Shown here piece by piece: positions 1 to 6,601 of a stretch of 14,996 nt of DNA; within the stretch, counting starts at the first letter, position 1; each line of letters opens with the position of its first letter. A program made the translations under genes and the position numbers. The stretch comes from Acidobacteriota bacterium (lineage in GTDB: Bacteria > Acidobacteriota > Vicinamibacteria > Vicinamibacterales > JAKQTR01). The notes under the pieces were generated by a model, which worked only from the letters and a program-made list of their open reading frames with translations, was not told where the DNA came from and made no database searches. The stretch spans positions 1 through 14,996 of the forward strand of contig JAPKZP010000327.1 in assembly GCA_026393735.1 (NCBI GenBank), read 5' to 3'.

Positions 1-1
1 G

Positions 2-130
2 GCGAAGGTGCTGGGCGTGTCCGAGGCCGACGTGATGGCAGTCGTCCAGTCCGGCGAGCTCAAGGCCAAGAAGATCGGCACGAGCTACCGCATCACGAAG
101 GCCGCGCTCGACGCCTATCTCGCGCAGTAG
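2..130 (+). CDS. C-terminal end of a protein with an excisionase-like helix-turn-helix (partial)
   Basis: The frame is open from the left edge to a TAG at 128-130, giving 42 residues. They read as a small winged or MerR-like DNA-binding fold of the excisionase family (HTH_17 type): a VLGVSEADVMAVVQSGEL helix-turn-helix, a KKIGTSYRI wing, and a final ALDAYLAQ helix. The start lies outside the window, so total length and any upstream domains are unknown. The next gene is a zinc-ribbon membrane protein. From recall, such zinc-ribbon genes often sit beside SPFH/stomatin-like genes, some of which end in a similar short HTH tail, so this may be the tail of such a protein rather than a free excisionase. 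The coding frame is clear; the protein's role is not determined. Confidence 0.72.
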   Translation, partial: AKVLGVSEADVMAVVQSGELKAKKIGTSYRITKAALDAYLAQ

Positions 131-157
131 CCATCGGCATCGAACGGATGCGTGTCT

Positions 158-182
158 GGGGCGGTCCTGGCCGGACCGCCCC
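158..182 (+). terminator. GC-rich perfect hairpin between two genes, possible terminator or attenuator
   Basis: GGGGCGGTCC (158-167) pairs perfectly with GGACCGCCCC (173-182) around the 5-nt loop TGGCC. It lies 27 nt after the stop of the upstream gene and 33 nt before the start of the zinc-ribbon gene. There is no downstream T-run, so it is not a canonical intrinsic terminator. It could weaken read-through, protect the 3' end of the upstream mRNA, or act with Rho. Confidence 0.45.
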
Positions 183-215
183 GCCTGATTCATCCTCGTC
201 CCGGAGCCGAATCGT

Positions 216-1307
216 ATGGCGGAAGTCGCCGCTCTGCAGAAACATGCGTGCCCGGCGTGTGGCGCGCAGGCCGAATGGAACGCCTCGAAGCAGCTGCTCG
301 TGTGTCCGTTCTGCGGCACCGAGGCGCCCTACGAGATCGACAAGGACACCGGGAAGATCCAGGAACTCGACCTCATCAAGGCGCTGCGCGAACTGCCGGA
401 GGAGCAGCGCGGGTGGCAGACCGAGCGGCGCAGCGTGCAGTGTCAGAGCTGCAAGGCCGTGATGGTCTACGACCCCGCGCGGATGGGCCAGAACTGCGAA
501 TTCTGCGGCTCGCCGGCGCTGGTCGACTACCAGGAGGTCAAGTCGCCCATCCGGCCGCAGAGCCTGTTGCCGTTCAAGGCCACGCAGACACAGGTGCGCG
601 ACAACATCAAGCGGTGGTACGGCAGCAAGTGGTTCGCGCCGAACGCGCTCAAGAGCAAGGCCCTGGTCGATCAGATCAAGGGCCTCTATATCCCCTACTG
701 GACCTTCGACGCCCAGGTCCACTGCCGGTGGGAGGCCGAAGCCGGCTACCACTACTACGTGACCGAGGAGTACCGCGACAACCAGGGGCACACGCAGACG
801 AGGCAGGTGCAGCGAACCCGCTGGGAACACGCCTCGGGCGAGATCGATCACTTCTTCGATGACGAGCCGATCGCCGGCACGAAGGGCGTGGACCTCAGCC
901 TGCTACAGCAGGTGGAGCCGTTTCCGACAGCCGAGGTCGTGCCCTACGACACCGCGTATCTGTCGGGTTTCGTCGTCGAGCACTACCAGGTCGTCCTCGT
1001 CGACGCGGCCAAACAGTCCCGCGACGCCATGCACGGAAAGCTGATGGAACTGTGCGGGCAACAGGTGCCCGGCGACACGTTCCGGAATCTCCAGATCGAG
1101 CCCCAGTACTCGGGCGAGACCTTCAAGCACGTGCTCGTGCCGATCTGGCTCCTCACCTACACGTTCGGCAAGAAGACGTTCCAGGTGGTCGCAAACGGCT
1201 ACACGGGCGTCATCGCCGGCCGCTACCCGAAGAGCGCATGGAAGATCTTCTTCGTGGTAATGGCGGTACTGCTGGTGATTCTGCTGTTCGCGCTCGCGAA
1301 TCAGTAG
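216..1307 (+). CDS. Double zinc-ribbon protein with C-terminal membrane anchor
   Basis: This 363-residue protein has two zinc-ribbon units. Cys12/Cys15 with Cys30/Cys33 form the first, and Cys76/Cys79 with Cys94/Cys97 the second; the CPACG, CPFCG and CEFCG knuckles are plain. A long central region follows, rich in aromatic residues (IPYWTFDAQ, GYHYYVTEEY) and without recognised catalytic motifs. A single hydrophobic segment at about 345-361 (IFFVVMAVLLVILLFALA) anchors the C-terminus, so the soluble part is probably cytoplasmic. Relatives are usually annotated as TFIIB-type zinc-ribbon proteins or wrongly as primosomal N'-like helicases, but no helicase motif is present here. A CGGAG site lies 9 nt before the ATG. 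The gene is complete; the RAYT element begins 6 nt after its stop. The specific function is unknown; a role in membrane or envelope homeostasis with an SPFH partner is only an inference from recalled neighbourhoods. Confidence 0.85.
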   Translation: MAEVAALQKHACPACGAQAEWNASKQLLVCPFCGTEAPYEIDKDTGKIQELDLIKALRELPEEQRGWQTERRSVQCQSCKAVMVYDPARMGQNCEFCGSPALVDYQEVKSPIRPQSLLPFKATQTQVRDNIKRWYGSKWFAPNALKSKALVDQIKGLYIPYWTFDAQVHCRWEAEAGYHYYVTEEYRDNQGHTQTRQVQRTRWEHASGEIDHFFDDEPIAGTKGVDLSLLQQVEPFPTAEVVPYDTAYLSGFVVEHYQVVLVDAAKQSRDAMHGKLMELCGQQVPGDTFRNLQIEPQYSGETFKHVLVPIWLLTYTFGKKTFQVVANGYTGVIAGRYPKSAWKIFFVVMAVLLVILLFALANQ

Positions 1308-1313
1308 GCGTCA

Positions 1314-1343
1314 CTTGGGGTCAGGTCTAAAACGCAGCCTTCT
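1314..1343 (+). repeat. Left terminal inverted repeat of the RAYT element
   Basis: It begins CTTGGGGTCAGGTCT, runs through four A's and ends CGCAGCCTTCT. It pairs with 2602-2631 with a single G-T wobble at 1328. The GGGGTCAGG core resembles ends that I recall beside IS200-like/RAYT genes in other bacteria. Confidence 0.82.
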
Positions 1344-1461
1344 TCGGACAATTGGATAGGAATGACGGGCTTAGGGCTCACGAATCCCGTTCAGTCGAGG
1401 TTCGAAGAGGACCTCTGGCCGATGGCTTCCGAGGTCAGGCCCGAACCGCGACGTCGTGAGA

Positions 1462-1506
1462 ATCCCGCCACCGAGTGCCACGGGCCGGGTCGCGGTGGCG
1501 CGGGAT
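1462..1506. repeat. Bulged hairpin in the left non-coding arm of the RAYT element
   Basis: ATCCCG (1462-1467) pairs with CGGGAT (1501-1506), and CCACCG (1468-1473) with CGGTGG (1493-1498). Two bases (1499-1500) bulge on the right strand and the loop is 19 nt. A GC-rich imperfect stem with a small bulge is the shape that RAYT and related Y1 enzymes are known to recognise as REP or end hairpins, so it may be a cis substrate for the transposase. The rest of 1344-1636 shows no coding signal; a weaker GAGGT/ACCTC stem lies at 1397-1415. Confidence 0.45.
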
Positions 1507-1636
1507 GGAGTGCAGAAACTGAAGCCGCCAGACCGCGCGTGCACCGCAGCTTCTGCGACACACATTCACCCTCCTCAGAATTTCCCGATCAACACGGGCG
1601 CAGGCGCTGGAACGGTCCTTGCGAATGCAAACGGCC

Positions 1637-2545
1637 ATGGCACGTCCACTTCGCATCCTGTTTGCTGGCGCCGTGTACCACGTCATGGCAAGGGGGAATG
1701 CCAAGGGCCTGATCTTCCTCGACGATCTGGACCACCGCCGCTTTCTCACCGTCCTTGAAGACACACTGCGTCGATTCGGCATCGTCTGCCATGCATTCTG
1801 CCTAATGCCGAATCACTATCATCTGGCCGTGGTCACGCCCGCGGCGAATCTGTCTGCCGCCATCAAGCACCTCAACGGCGTCTACTCCCAGTGGTGGAAT
1901 CGTCGGCATGGTCGGTGCGGTCACGTGTTCCAGGGCAGGTTCAAAGCGCAGGTCATCCAAAAGGACCCGTACCTGTTGGTCGCGTGCCGCTACATCGTCC
2001 TGAACCCGGTGCGGGCGGGCCTTGTGAAGCACCCTCAGGATTGGCGATGGAGCAGTTACCAAGCGACGGCAGGACTGGAACTGGCGCCGGCGCCCCTGGA
2101 CGTGCAGGTGCTCCACGACCTACTCTCCTGCGGCCCGGGTGTGACGCCGGGGATGGCGTACCGAGAATTCGTTTGCGGCACCAGAAGTGCGCAGTATGGG
2201 GCCGTGGGCCGTTTGATCCGGAGAGGCAGCCGCTGCATCGGCGACGTGTCCTTTCTTGAAGACGAGAGGGCGGAGTTGGCGAAGACCGTCAGCCGAGCCA
2301 TCCCCCGGCAAGAGACTCTGTGTCCTCCACCGTCGCTTGCGGAACTGCTCGATCTCGCCCGCTCGACCAAGGACCGAAACGACCGGATCTGCAGCGCGCA
2401 CCTGCGATTCGGCTACCGACTCACCGAAATCGCCAGACACCTCGGACTGCACCGGGTGACTGTTGGACAGATCCTGCGCCCGCTCCGACGACGCCGTGAC
2501 GCCGGCGTGGGTGAGGAGGTGGATGTCGGAGATCAGAAGGTGTGA
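1637..2545 (+). CDS. REP-associated tyrosine transposase (RAYT, Y1_Tnp superfamily)
   Basis: A single-strand DNA transposase of the HUH/Y1 class that cleaves hairpin-containing ssDNA through a phosphotyrosine. I chose the ATG at 1637 (302 residues) because MARPLRI...GAVYHVMARGN is the usual start of the family; in-frame TTG (1619) and ATG (1625) codons lie just upstream. The HUH metal motif is LMPNHYHLAV with His60 and His62, followed by NGVYSQWWNRRHGRCGHVFQ. The likely nucleophile is Tyr119 in CRYIVLNPVRAGL, the position used by E. coli TnpA-REP. The C-terminal third adds an HTH (about 259-284, LTEIARHLGLHRVTVGQIL), giving the longer RAYT subgroup rather than the roughly 165-residue E. coli form. 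The frame is intact and all catalytic residues are present, so it may be active. No convincing ribosome binding site is visible. Confidence 0.9.
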   Translation: MARPLRILFAGAVYHVMARGNAKGLIFLDDLDHRRFLTVLEDTLRRFGIVCHAFCLMPNHYHLAVVTPAANLSAAIKHLNGVYSQWWNRRHGRCGHVFQGRFKAQVIQKDPYLLVACRYIVLNPVRAGLVKHPQDWRWSSYQATAGLELAPAPLDVQVLHDLLSCGPGVTPGMAYREFVCGTRSAQYGAVGRLIRRGSRCIGDVSFLEDERAELAKTVSRAIPRQETLCPPPSLAELLDLARSTKDRNDRICSAHLRFGYRLTEIARHLGLHRVTVGQILRPLRRRRDAGVGEEVDVGDQKV

Positions 2546-2589
2546 GGAAGACGCATGACAGACAGCGCGCATTCCTCGACGGTGCGGAA

Positions 2590-2601
2590 CCAAGATCTTG
2601 G
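2590..2601. repeat. 12-bp perfect palindrome next to the right terminal repeat
   Basis: CCAAGATCTTGG reads the same on both strands and directly abuts the inner edge of the right terminal inverted repeat. No counterpart adjoins the left repeat. It might be a protein-binding site or a small foldback at the right end. Confidence 0.4.
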
Positions 2602-2631
2602 AGAAGGCTGCGTTTTGGACCTGACCCCAAG
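2602..2631 (-). repeat. Right terminal inverted repeat of the RAYT element
   Basis: This is the reverse complement of 1314-1343 apart from G2617. It ends 4 nt before the CCA-encoding end of the tRNA-Asp gene, which is transcribed toward it, so tRNA read-through transcripts would run into the element. Confidence 0.82.
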
Positions 2632-2635
2632 AAAC

Positions 2636-2712
<77 letters not shown>

Positions 2713-2812
2713 GCTCGTGGCGGCACCTGCCGGAGTCGCTGTGTGGCAGCCACTGTCACTGTGCTGCCCGATCTCCGAGAAGTGTGTGGCCGAACCGTCG
2801 CGCTGCCCGAAG

Positions 2813-2887
2813 TGGTGGGCGGTACAGGGTTCGAACCTGTGACAGCCGGCGTGTAAAGCCGGTGCTCTACCGCTGAGCTAACCGCCC
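2813..2887 (-). tRNA. tRNA-Val (UAC)
   Basis: Acceptor stem GGGCGGT pairs with ACCGCCC, with discriminator A and an encoded CCA (2813-2815). The D arm is GCTC/GAGC, the anticodon stem CCGGC/GCCGG with loop TTTACAC gives anticodon UAC, and the T arm is ACAGG-TTCGAAC-CCTGT. It is first in the Val-Asp tRNA pair. The 100 nt between the two tRNAs holds no gene I can recognise. Confidence 0.95.
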
Positions 2888-2931
2888 CAACACGATTCGT
2901 CGGCCGCCTCACAAAGAAAACAGTCTAGCAT

Positions 2932-3372
2932 CTAGCGGCCAGCCTTGACAACGCGTCTTCGCCGAGCCGCCCGCCTGCGCGTCGACGTCCACCACCCGTA
3001 GGCGGTGCCGGCTCCGAGAATCGTCGCCATCAGCAACACGCTCGCCTGGGACCAGAAGTCGGCCAGTTCCGGACGCAACTGCGCACGCCCGGGCTGCCCT
3101 CGCGGATACACGACATCCACCTTCGTGCCCGTCGGGTAGATCTGGACCGTGCTGCGCATCCGGGCCAGCACCTCGAATCCGCGGCCTCCGTCCTGGAACG
3201 CCACGACCGCGCGGTAAAGCCGCGTGGCGGCCGCCGTCTGAATAGGCGCACCTGGCACCGCTGCACCCGGGTCCGTCCAGTCGGCCGACACGACGAACAG
3301 CGTCCTCGACCCCAGCACGTGCATGGCACGCACGAGCAACCGCCGGCCCTCGCGAAAGAACGCCCGTGGCAC
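2932..3372 (-). CDS. DUF3592-like small membrane protein
   Basis: The 146-residue protein carries the core of DUF3592: RLYRAVVAFQDGGRGFEVLAR at about 51-71, then a YPTGTKVDVVYPRGQPGRAQL stretch at about 79-99, in which the VYPRGQP turn is typical. One membrane segment follows at about 106-128 (WSQASVLLMATILGAGTAYGWW) and then a very basic tail (STRRRAARRRRVVKAGR). The GTG at 3372 is preferred because a TACAAT hexamer ends 7 nt before it, matching other starts here; ATG 3324 would give 130 residues. Most DUF3592 proteins that I recall also have an N-terminal membrane helix, which is not evident here. It lies 44 nt upstream of the tRNA-Val gene on the same strand and diverges from the patatin gene. 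Function is unknown. Confidence 0.72.
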   Translation of the reverse strand: MPRAFFREGRRLLVRAMHVLGSRTLFVVSADWTDPGAAVPGAPIQTAAATRLYRAVVAFQDGGRGFEVLARMRSTVQIYPTGTKVDVVYPRGQPGRAQLRPELADFWSQASVLLMATILGAGTAYGWWTSTRRRAARRRRVVKAGR

Positions 3373-3379
3373 GCGCACG

Positions 3380-3385
3380 ATTGTA
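3380..3385 (-). promoter_or_regulatory. -10-like TACAAT of the DUF3592 gene, leaderless arrangement
   Basis: TACAAT on the minus strand ends 7 nt before the GTG at 3372. No -35 hexamer or Shine-Dalgarno sequence is evident. Confidence 0.5.
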
Positions 3386-3397
3386 CCCGCTTCGCGA

Positions 3398-3403
3398 TAC
3401 ACT
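3398..3403 (+). promoter_or_regulatory. -10-like TACACT of the patatin gene, leaderless arrangement
   Basis: TACACT ends 8 nt before the ATG at 3412. Transcription would start at or just before the start codon. The two divergent starts are only 39 bp apart, so the promoters nearly abut and may interfere with each other. Confidence 0.5.
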
Positions 3404-3411
3404 TTGCGTGC

Positions 3412-5139
3412 ATGAATGAGACGATCGCGTCTGGCTCCCGGCGTGCGCGGGCCACGGTCCTGCTGGCAACAATCCTGGTCGCGTGGTCGAGCCTGCCGGC
3501 GGCGGCCCAATCCCCGGCTCCCCGCATCCGCGTCGGGCTCGCGCTTGGCGGCGGAAGCGCCCGCGGATTCGCCCATATCGGCGTGCTTCAGTGGTTCGAG
3601 GAGCACCGCATCCCGATCGACGTCGTCGGCGGCACGAGCATGGGCGGCCTGATTGGCGGCGCCTACGCGTCGGGCATGTCCCCGCAGGAAATCCGCGCGC
3701 TGGTCGACTCGCTCGACTGGTCGGCGGTGCTCGCGCCGGACACGCCGTTCGTGTTCAAGACGTTCCGCCGCAAGGAGGACGCCCGCGCCTTCCCGTCGCA
3801 ACTGAACTTCGGCTTGAAGGGCGGCCTGAAGCTGCCGAGCGGCTTGAGCCCCGGCGCCCAGGTCGATCTCCTGTTCGATCGCATCGCGGCCCCCTACCCG
3901 ACCGACATCAGCTTCAACGACCTGCCGACGCCGTTCCGCTGCGTCGCGGCAGATCTGCGCACGGCGCGTGCCGTCGTCTTCGACGCCGGCTGGCTCGCTC
4001 GGGCGCTCCGTTCGACGATGGCGATTCCAGGCGTGTTCTCGCCGGTCCATGTCGACGGGAAGGTCCTCGTCGATGGCGGCGTCCTGAACAACGTCCCCGC
4101 CGATGTCGTCAAGGCGACGGGCCTCGCGGACACCGTCATCGCGGTGGACGTCGGGGAAGACCTCAGCCACGAGAAGCGATCCGACACGATCTTCGCGGTC
4201 CTGGGCGAGACCCTGGACGTGATGATGCGCGCCGCGACCCGCCTCGCTCTCCAGTCGGCCAGTCTCGTGCTCGTCCCGGACCTGAAGGGATTCGAGTCGA
4301 CGGACTTTGCACGCGCCGACGGGTTCGTGCGTAAGGGCTACGCCGCGGCAGAGGCGCACGCCGCGGAACTGCAGCGGTTCGCCCTGAGCGAGCCGGACTA
4401 CGCGGCATGGGCGGCCGCGCGCCGCGCCCGACGGCGGACCGCTCTGCCCGCCCCGACGTTCATTGCGGTCGAGGGCGTCTCGACCCTCGAGGCCGCCGAA
4501 ATCCAGCGACGGCTCGCCTCGTCGCTCAACAAGCCGTTCGACGCCGATCGAGTGGACGCCGAACTGACAAAGTTGACGGGTGCCGGGCGCTACGAGGCGG
4601 CCAGCTACCGCTTTGAAATCCGCGATGAGCGGCCCGGTCTCGTCGTGTCGATCCGGCCGAAGTCCAACGGCCCGCCGTTCCTGCTGGTCGGGCTCGATCT
4701 GCAGAACACCCAGTCGTCGGACGTCACCGCCACGATCCGCGGCCGTGTCGTGCTCTTCGACGTGGTCGGCACGGGATCCGAAGGCCGCATCGACGTCAGT
4801 CTGGGCACCACCCTGGCGGCATCCGCGGAACTCTACCGGCCCGTCGGCCGGACGGGCCTGTTCGTCGCCTCGCCGAGACACGCATCGGGGAGAGCGGGCT
4901 GCCGAGCGTCGATGGCGCGCAGCAGTACGCGTTGGCGTCGGCAGTCTACGATGGCCAGACCGGCCCGACGATTCCCGAAGGCGGGCTCTACTGGGCGACC
5001 TCGGTGCGGCGCTACTTCAAGTCGCCGGATCTCGTGGCGGCGGACGGCACTGCCGCGCAGGAACCGCACGACCTGTGGTCCGGCGAAACACGGCTGTCCT
5101 GGTTCCACTCCGTCAGCCGCCGGGGCCGGCTGTTCCTGA
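3412..5139 (+). CDS. Patatin-like phospholipase with POTRA domain and start of Omp85 barrel, frameshifted
   Basis: From ATG 3412 a signal peptide (about 1-33, ending LPAAAQ) precedes a patatin domain at about 39-235. It has oxyanion loop GGGSARG (47-52 region), nucleophile Ser76 in GTSMG, and Asp221 in VDGGVLNN, a complete Ser-Asp dyad. A POTRA-like unit lies at about 348-415 (FIAVEGVSTLEAAEIQRRL onward), then barrel strands from about 422 (FLLVGLDLQ). The order matches PlpD-type proteins, whose patatin part is exported through its own barrel and which are usually over 700 residues. Past residue 486 (YRPVGRTGLFVA) the frame becomes Arg/Ser/Pro-rich nonsense and stops at 5139 after 575 residues, while barrel sequence resumes in another frame. 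The lipase domain is intact but the barrel is not, so export is doubtful unless this is a sequencing error. Confidence 0.82.
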   Translation: MNETIASGSRRARATVLLATILVAWSSLPAAAQSPAPRIRVGLALGGGSARGFAHIGVLQWFEEHRIPIDVVGGTSMGGLIGGAYASGMSPQEIRALVDSLDWSAVLAPDTPFVFKTFRRKEDARAFPSQLNFGLKGGLKLPSGLSPGAQVDLLFDRIAAPYPTDISFNDLPTPFRCVAADLRTARAVVFDAGWLARALRSTMAIPGVFSPVHVDGKVLVDGGVLNNVPADVVKATGLADTVIAVDVGEDLSHEKRSDTIFAVLGETLDVMMRAATRLALQSASLVLVPDLKGFESTDFARADGFVRKGYAAAEAHAAELQRFALSEPDYAAWAAARRARRRTALPAPTFIAVEGVSTLEAAEIQRRLASSLNKPFDADRVDAELTKLTGAGRYEAASYRFEIRDERPGLVVSIRPKSNGPPFLLVGLDLQNTQSSDVTATIRGRVVLFDVVGTGSEGRIDVSLGTTLAASAELYRPVGRTGLFVASPRHASGRAGCRASMARSSTRWRRQSTMARPARRFPKAGSTGRPRCGATSSRRISWRRTALPRRNRTTCGPAKHGCPGSTPSAAGAGCS

Positions 5140-5510
5140 GAGGCGAAGGGGGATCGTCGTTCGGCGACGCGACGTTCGTGCACGCGTTCACGCTCGGGGG
5201 GCCGTTCCGTCTCGGCGCCTACTACACGGACGAGCTGCGCGGCAGCAACTACGTGCTCGCGAACGTCGGCTACTTCCACGAAGTGGCGCGCCTCGCCGAA
5301 GGGGCGGCGGGACGGCTGTACGTCGGCGCGTGGCTCGACGAAGGAGCGACCTTCGAGCGGATGCGCGATGCCACCTTCCGTACGAGCCTGTCCGCAGCGT
5401 TCATACTCGAGTCGCCGATCGGCCCGGTGTTTGCCGGCGCCAGCGTCGGCGGCGAGAAGCGGTACCGCGTCTACGTCGGTCTCGGACCTGTCATGCCGAG
5501 GGGACGATGA
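4869..5510 (+). pseudogene. Severed C-terminal barrel half of the patatin-Omp85 gene
   Basis: In the frame after the break, a stretch beginning LAETRIGESGLPSVDG is followed by SAVYDGQTGPTIPEGGLYW and continues to FAGASVGGEKRYRVYVGLGP, a typical Omp85/surface-antigen barrel end with alternating strands. It has no good start of its own; TTG 4932 is the first usable codon and lies inside a strand. Joined to the upstream 486 residues, the protein would be about 699 residues. In the family as I recall it, some tens of residues normally separate the FVA strand from the VDG...YDGQ strand, so this looks like a small out-of-frame deletion near 4866-4876 rather than a single-base slip. The stop overlaps the next ATG, so this is the ancestral gene end. 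Confidence 0.7.
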
Positions 5511-6562
5511 GACCACCGCGGGGCCTCCGGGTATCGGTGATTGGCGCGATTAGCCTCGTCTCGATCGCGCCCGGACTGTCCCAGGGTCCAATCGTGCCGG
5601 AACCGGCACAGTCAATCCTGCTCCGCGACATCGGGTTCACGCCGGGCCAACTGGTGCTCATCCGCAACGGGCAGGCGATGGCCCGGACGCTGGAGACCGA
5701 TCAGCAGAAGGAGATTGCCGTCGCCGGGGCCGTGCGCGTCGCGGTGACGAAAGAGGAGTTCTTCACCCGCTACCGGGACATCGAACGGTTCAAGCACCAC
5801 AAGGCCGTCCTGCAGATCGGGCGATTCTCCGCGCCTCCGTCTGCGGGCGACATGGCGCGGCTCACGCTGAGTGACGAAGCCATCGATGCGCTGCGTACGT
5901 GCGAGCCCGGCCGATGCAAAGTCAGGTTGCCCGCTGAGTGGATGGCCGACTTCCGGCGGCTGACCGCGACGCCGGAGTCAGCGTGGCGCACCGAGGCGCT
6001 GTCGCTCTTCCGCAGCCGGATTGCCGCGTACGTCACGGCGTACCAGGAGCAGGGCGCCGCCGCTCTCGCGGTCTACGCCGACAAGAGCCCTGCCGTCAGC
6101 CTAGCCGAGGAATCGAACCGACTCCTCGAACGCTCGACGGCGCTCCGCACGGCATCACGGGATTTTCAGCGCTATCTCCTGGACTATCCGCGCAGGCCCC
6201 TGCCGCTCCTCGATACGTTCTTCTACTGGTCGAAGGAGGACCTGGGCCTGAAACCCGTGGTGAGCGTCACGCACGTCAGCATCCATCAGGATCCGGCGTG
6301 GGCCAACACCATCATTGTCGCGGCCAGGCAGATCTACGCCACCCACTACGTCGAGGCATCGCTCGGCCTCACGTTTGCGATCGACGCCGGCGAGACACCC
6401 GGGCACGGCATCTACCTCGTCTACGTGAACCGCACACAGGTTGGAGCGCTCAAAGGTCAGTTCGCCGGCATGAGGCGGTCGCTCGTCCGGGGACGCGCGA
6501 AGGACGCCCTCGAACAGCAACTCGGCGAGATGAAGCAGCGACTCGAATCAGGCGCGCGGTAG
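5507..6562 (+). CDS. Secreted protein of unknown function
   Basis: The ATG at 5507 overlaps the barrel stop as ATGA and has a GAGGGG site 3 nt upstream, so translation is likely coupled. The 351-residue product starts with a signal peptide (RPPRGLR, then VSVIGAISLVSIAPGLSQ, cleavage near 26). Landmarks are a CEPGRC pair (Cys132, Cys137), a helical Arg-rich middle, YWSKEDLGLKPVVSVTHVSI at 240-259, QIYATHYVEASLGLT at 275-289, and a C-terminal LVRGRAKDALEQQLGEMKQRL helix. I know of no named domain for it. It resembles unnamed proteins that I recall from Acidobacteriota in general pattern only. Its operon with a patatin/barrel gene suggests periplasmic or envelope work, possibly lipid-related. 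No catalytic motif is evident. It converges with the M28 peptidase gene, 39 bp away. Confidence 0.85.
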   Translation: MRPPRGLRVSVIGAISLVSIAPGLSQGPIVPEPAQSILLRDIGFTPGQLVLIRNGQAMARTLETDQQKEIAVAGAVRVAVTKEEFFTRYRDIERFKHHKAVLQIGRFSAPPSAGDMARLTLSDEAIDALRTCEPGRCKVRLPAEWMADFRRLTATPESAWRTEALSLFRSRIAAYVTAYQEQGAAALAVYADKSPAVSLAEESNRLLERSTALRTASRDFQRYLLDYPRRPLPLLDTFFYWSKEDLGLKPVVSVTHVSIHQDPAWANTIIVAARQIYATHYVEASLGLTFAIDAGETPGHGIYLVYVNRTQVGALKGQFAGMRRSLVRGRAKDALEQQLGEMKQRLESGAR

Positions 6563-6601
6563 CGGACGACAGTATTCCGCGACGCGTCCGAACCTCGGCC
6601 G

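Larger units (their letters stand above)
1314..2631 (+). mobile_element. Complete RAYT/Y1 transposase element bounded by 30-bp terminal inverted repeats
   Basis: The left end (1314-1343) and the reverse complement of the right end (2602-2631) agree at 29 of 30 positions. The only difference, T1328 against G2617, would still pair as a G-T wobble in single-stranded DNA or RNA. Identity stops outside both ends and three bases inside. The roughly 1.3-kb unit holds one transposase gene, about 290 bp of non-coding DNA on the left and about 56 bp on the right. No target duplication is visible, as expected for HUH/Y1 enzymes. The left end lies 6 nt after the zinc-ribbon stop codon and the right end 4 nt from the encoded CCA of tRNA-Asp. 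Confidence 0.8.

Noticed and set aside
1362..1618. Open frames in the left arm of the RAYT element
   Set aside because: They have no recognisable protein pattern and overlap the hairpin and other non-coding structure.
3412..4881. Minus-strand open frame running from inside the patatin gene into the DUF3592 gene
   Set aside because: Only the part from 3372 down to 2932 has protein-like sequence; the rest is antisense to the conserved patatin and POTRA domains.
4580..5506. N-terminal extension of the 5507 gene back to 4580
   Set aside because: The extension overlaps the patatin/barrel gene out of frame and is low-complexity Arg-rich; the signal peptide and GAGGGG site begin at 5507.
6563..6590. 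CGGACG/CGTCCG 6-bp stem between convergent genes as a bidirectional terminator
   Set aside because: The stem is short with a 16-nt loop and no T-run; it is expected by chance at this GC content.
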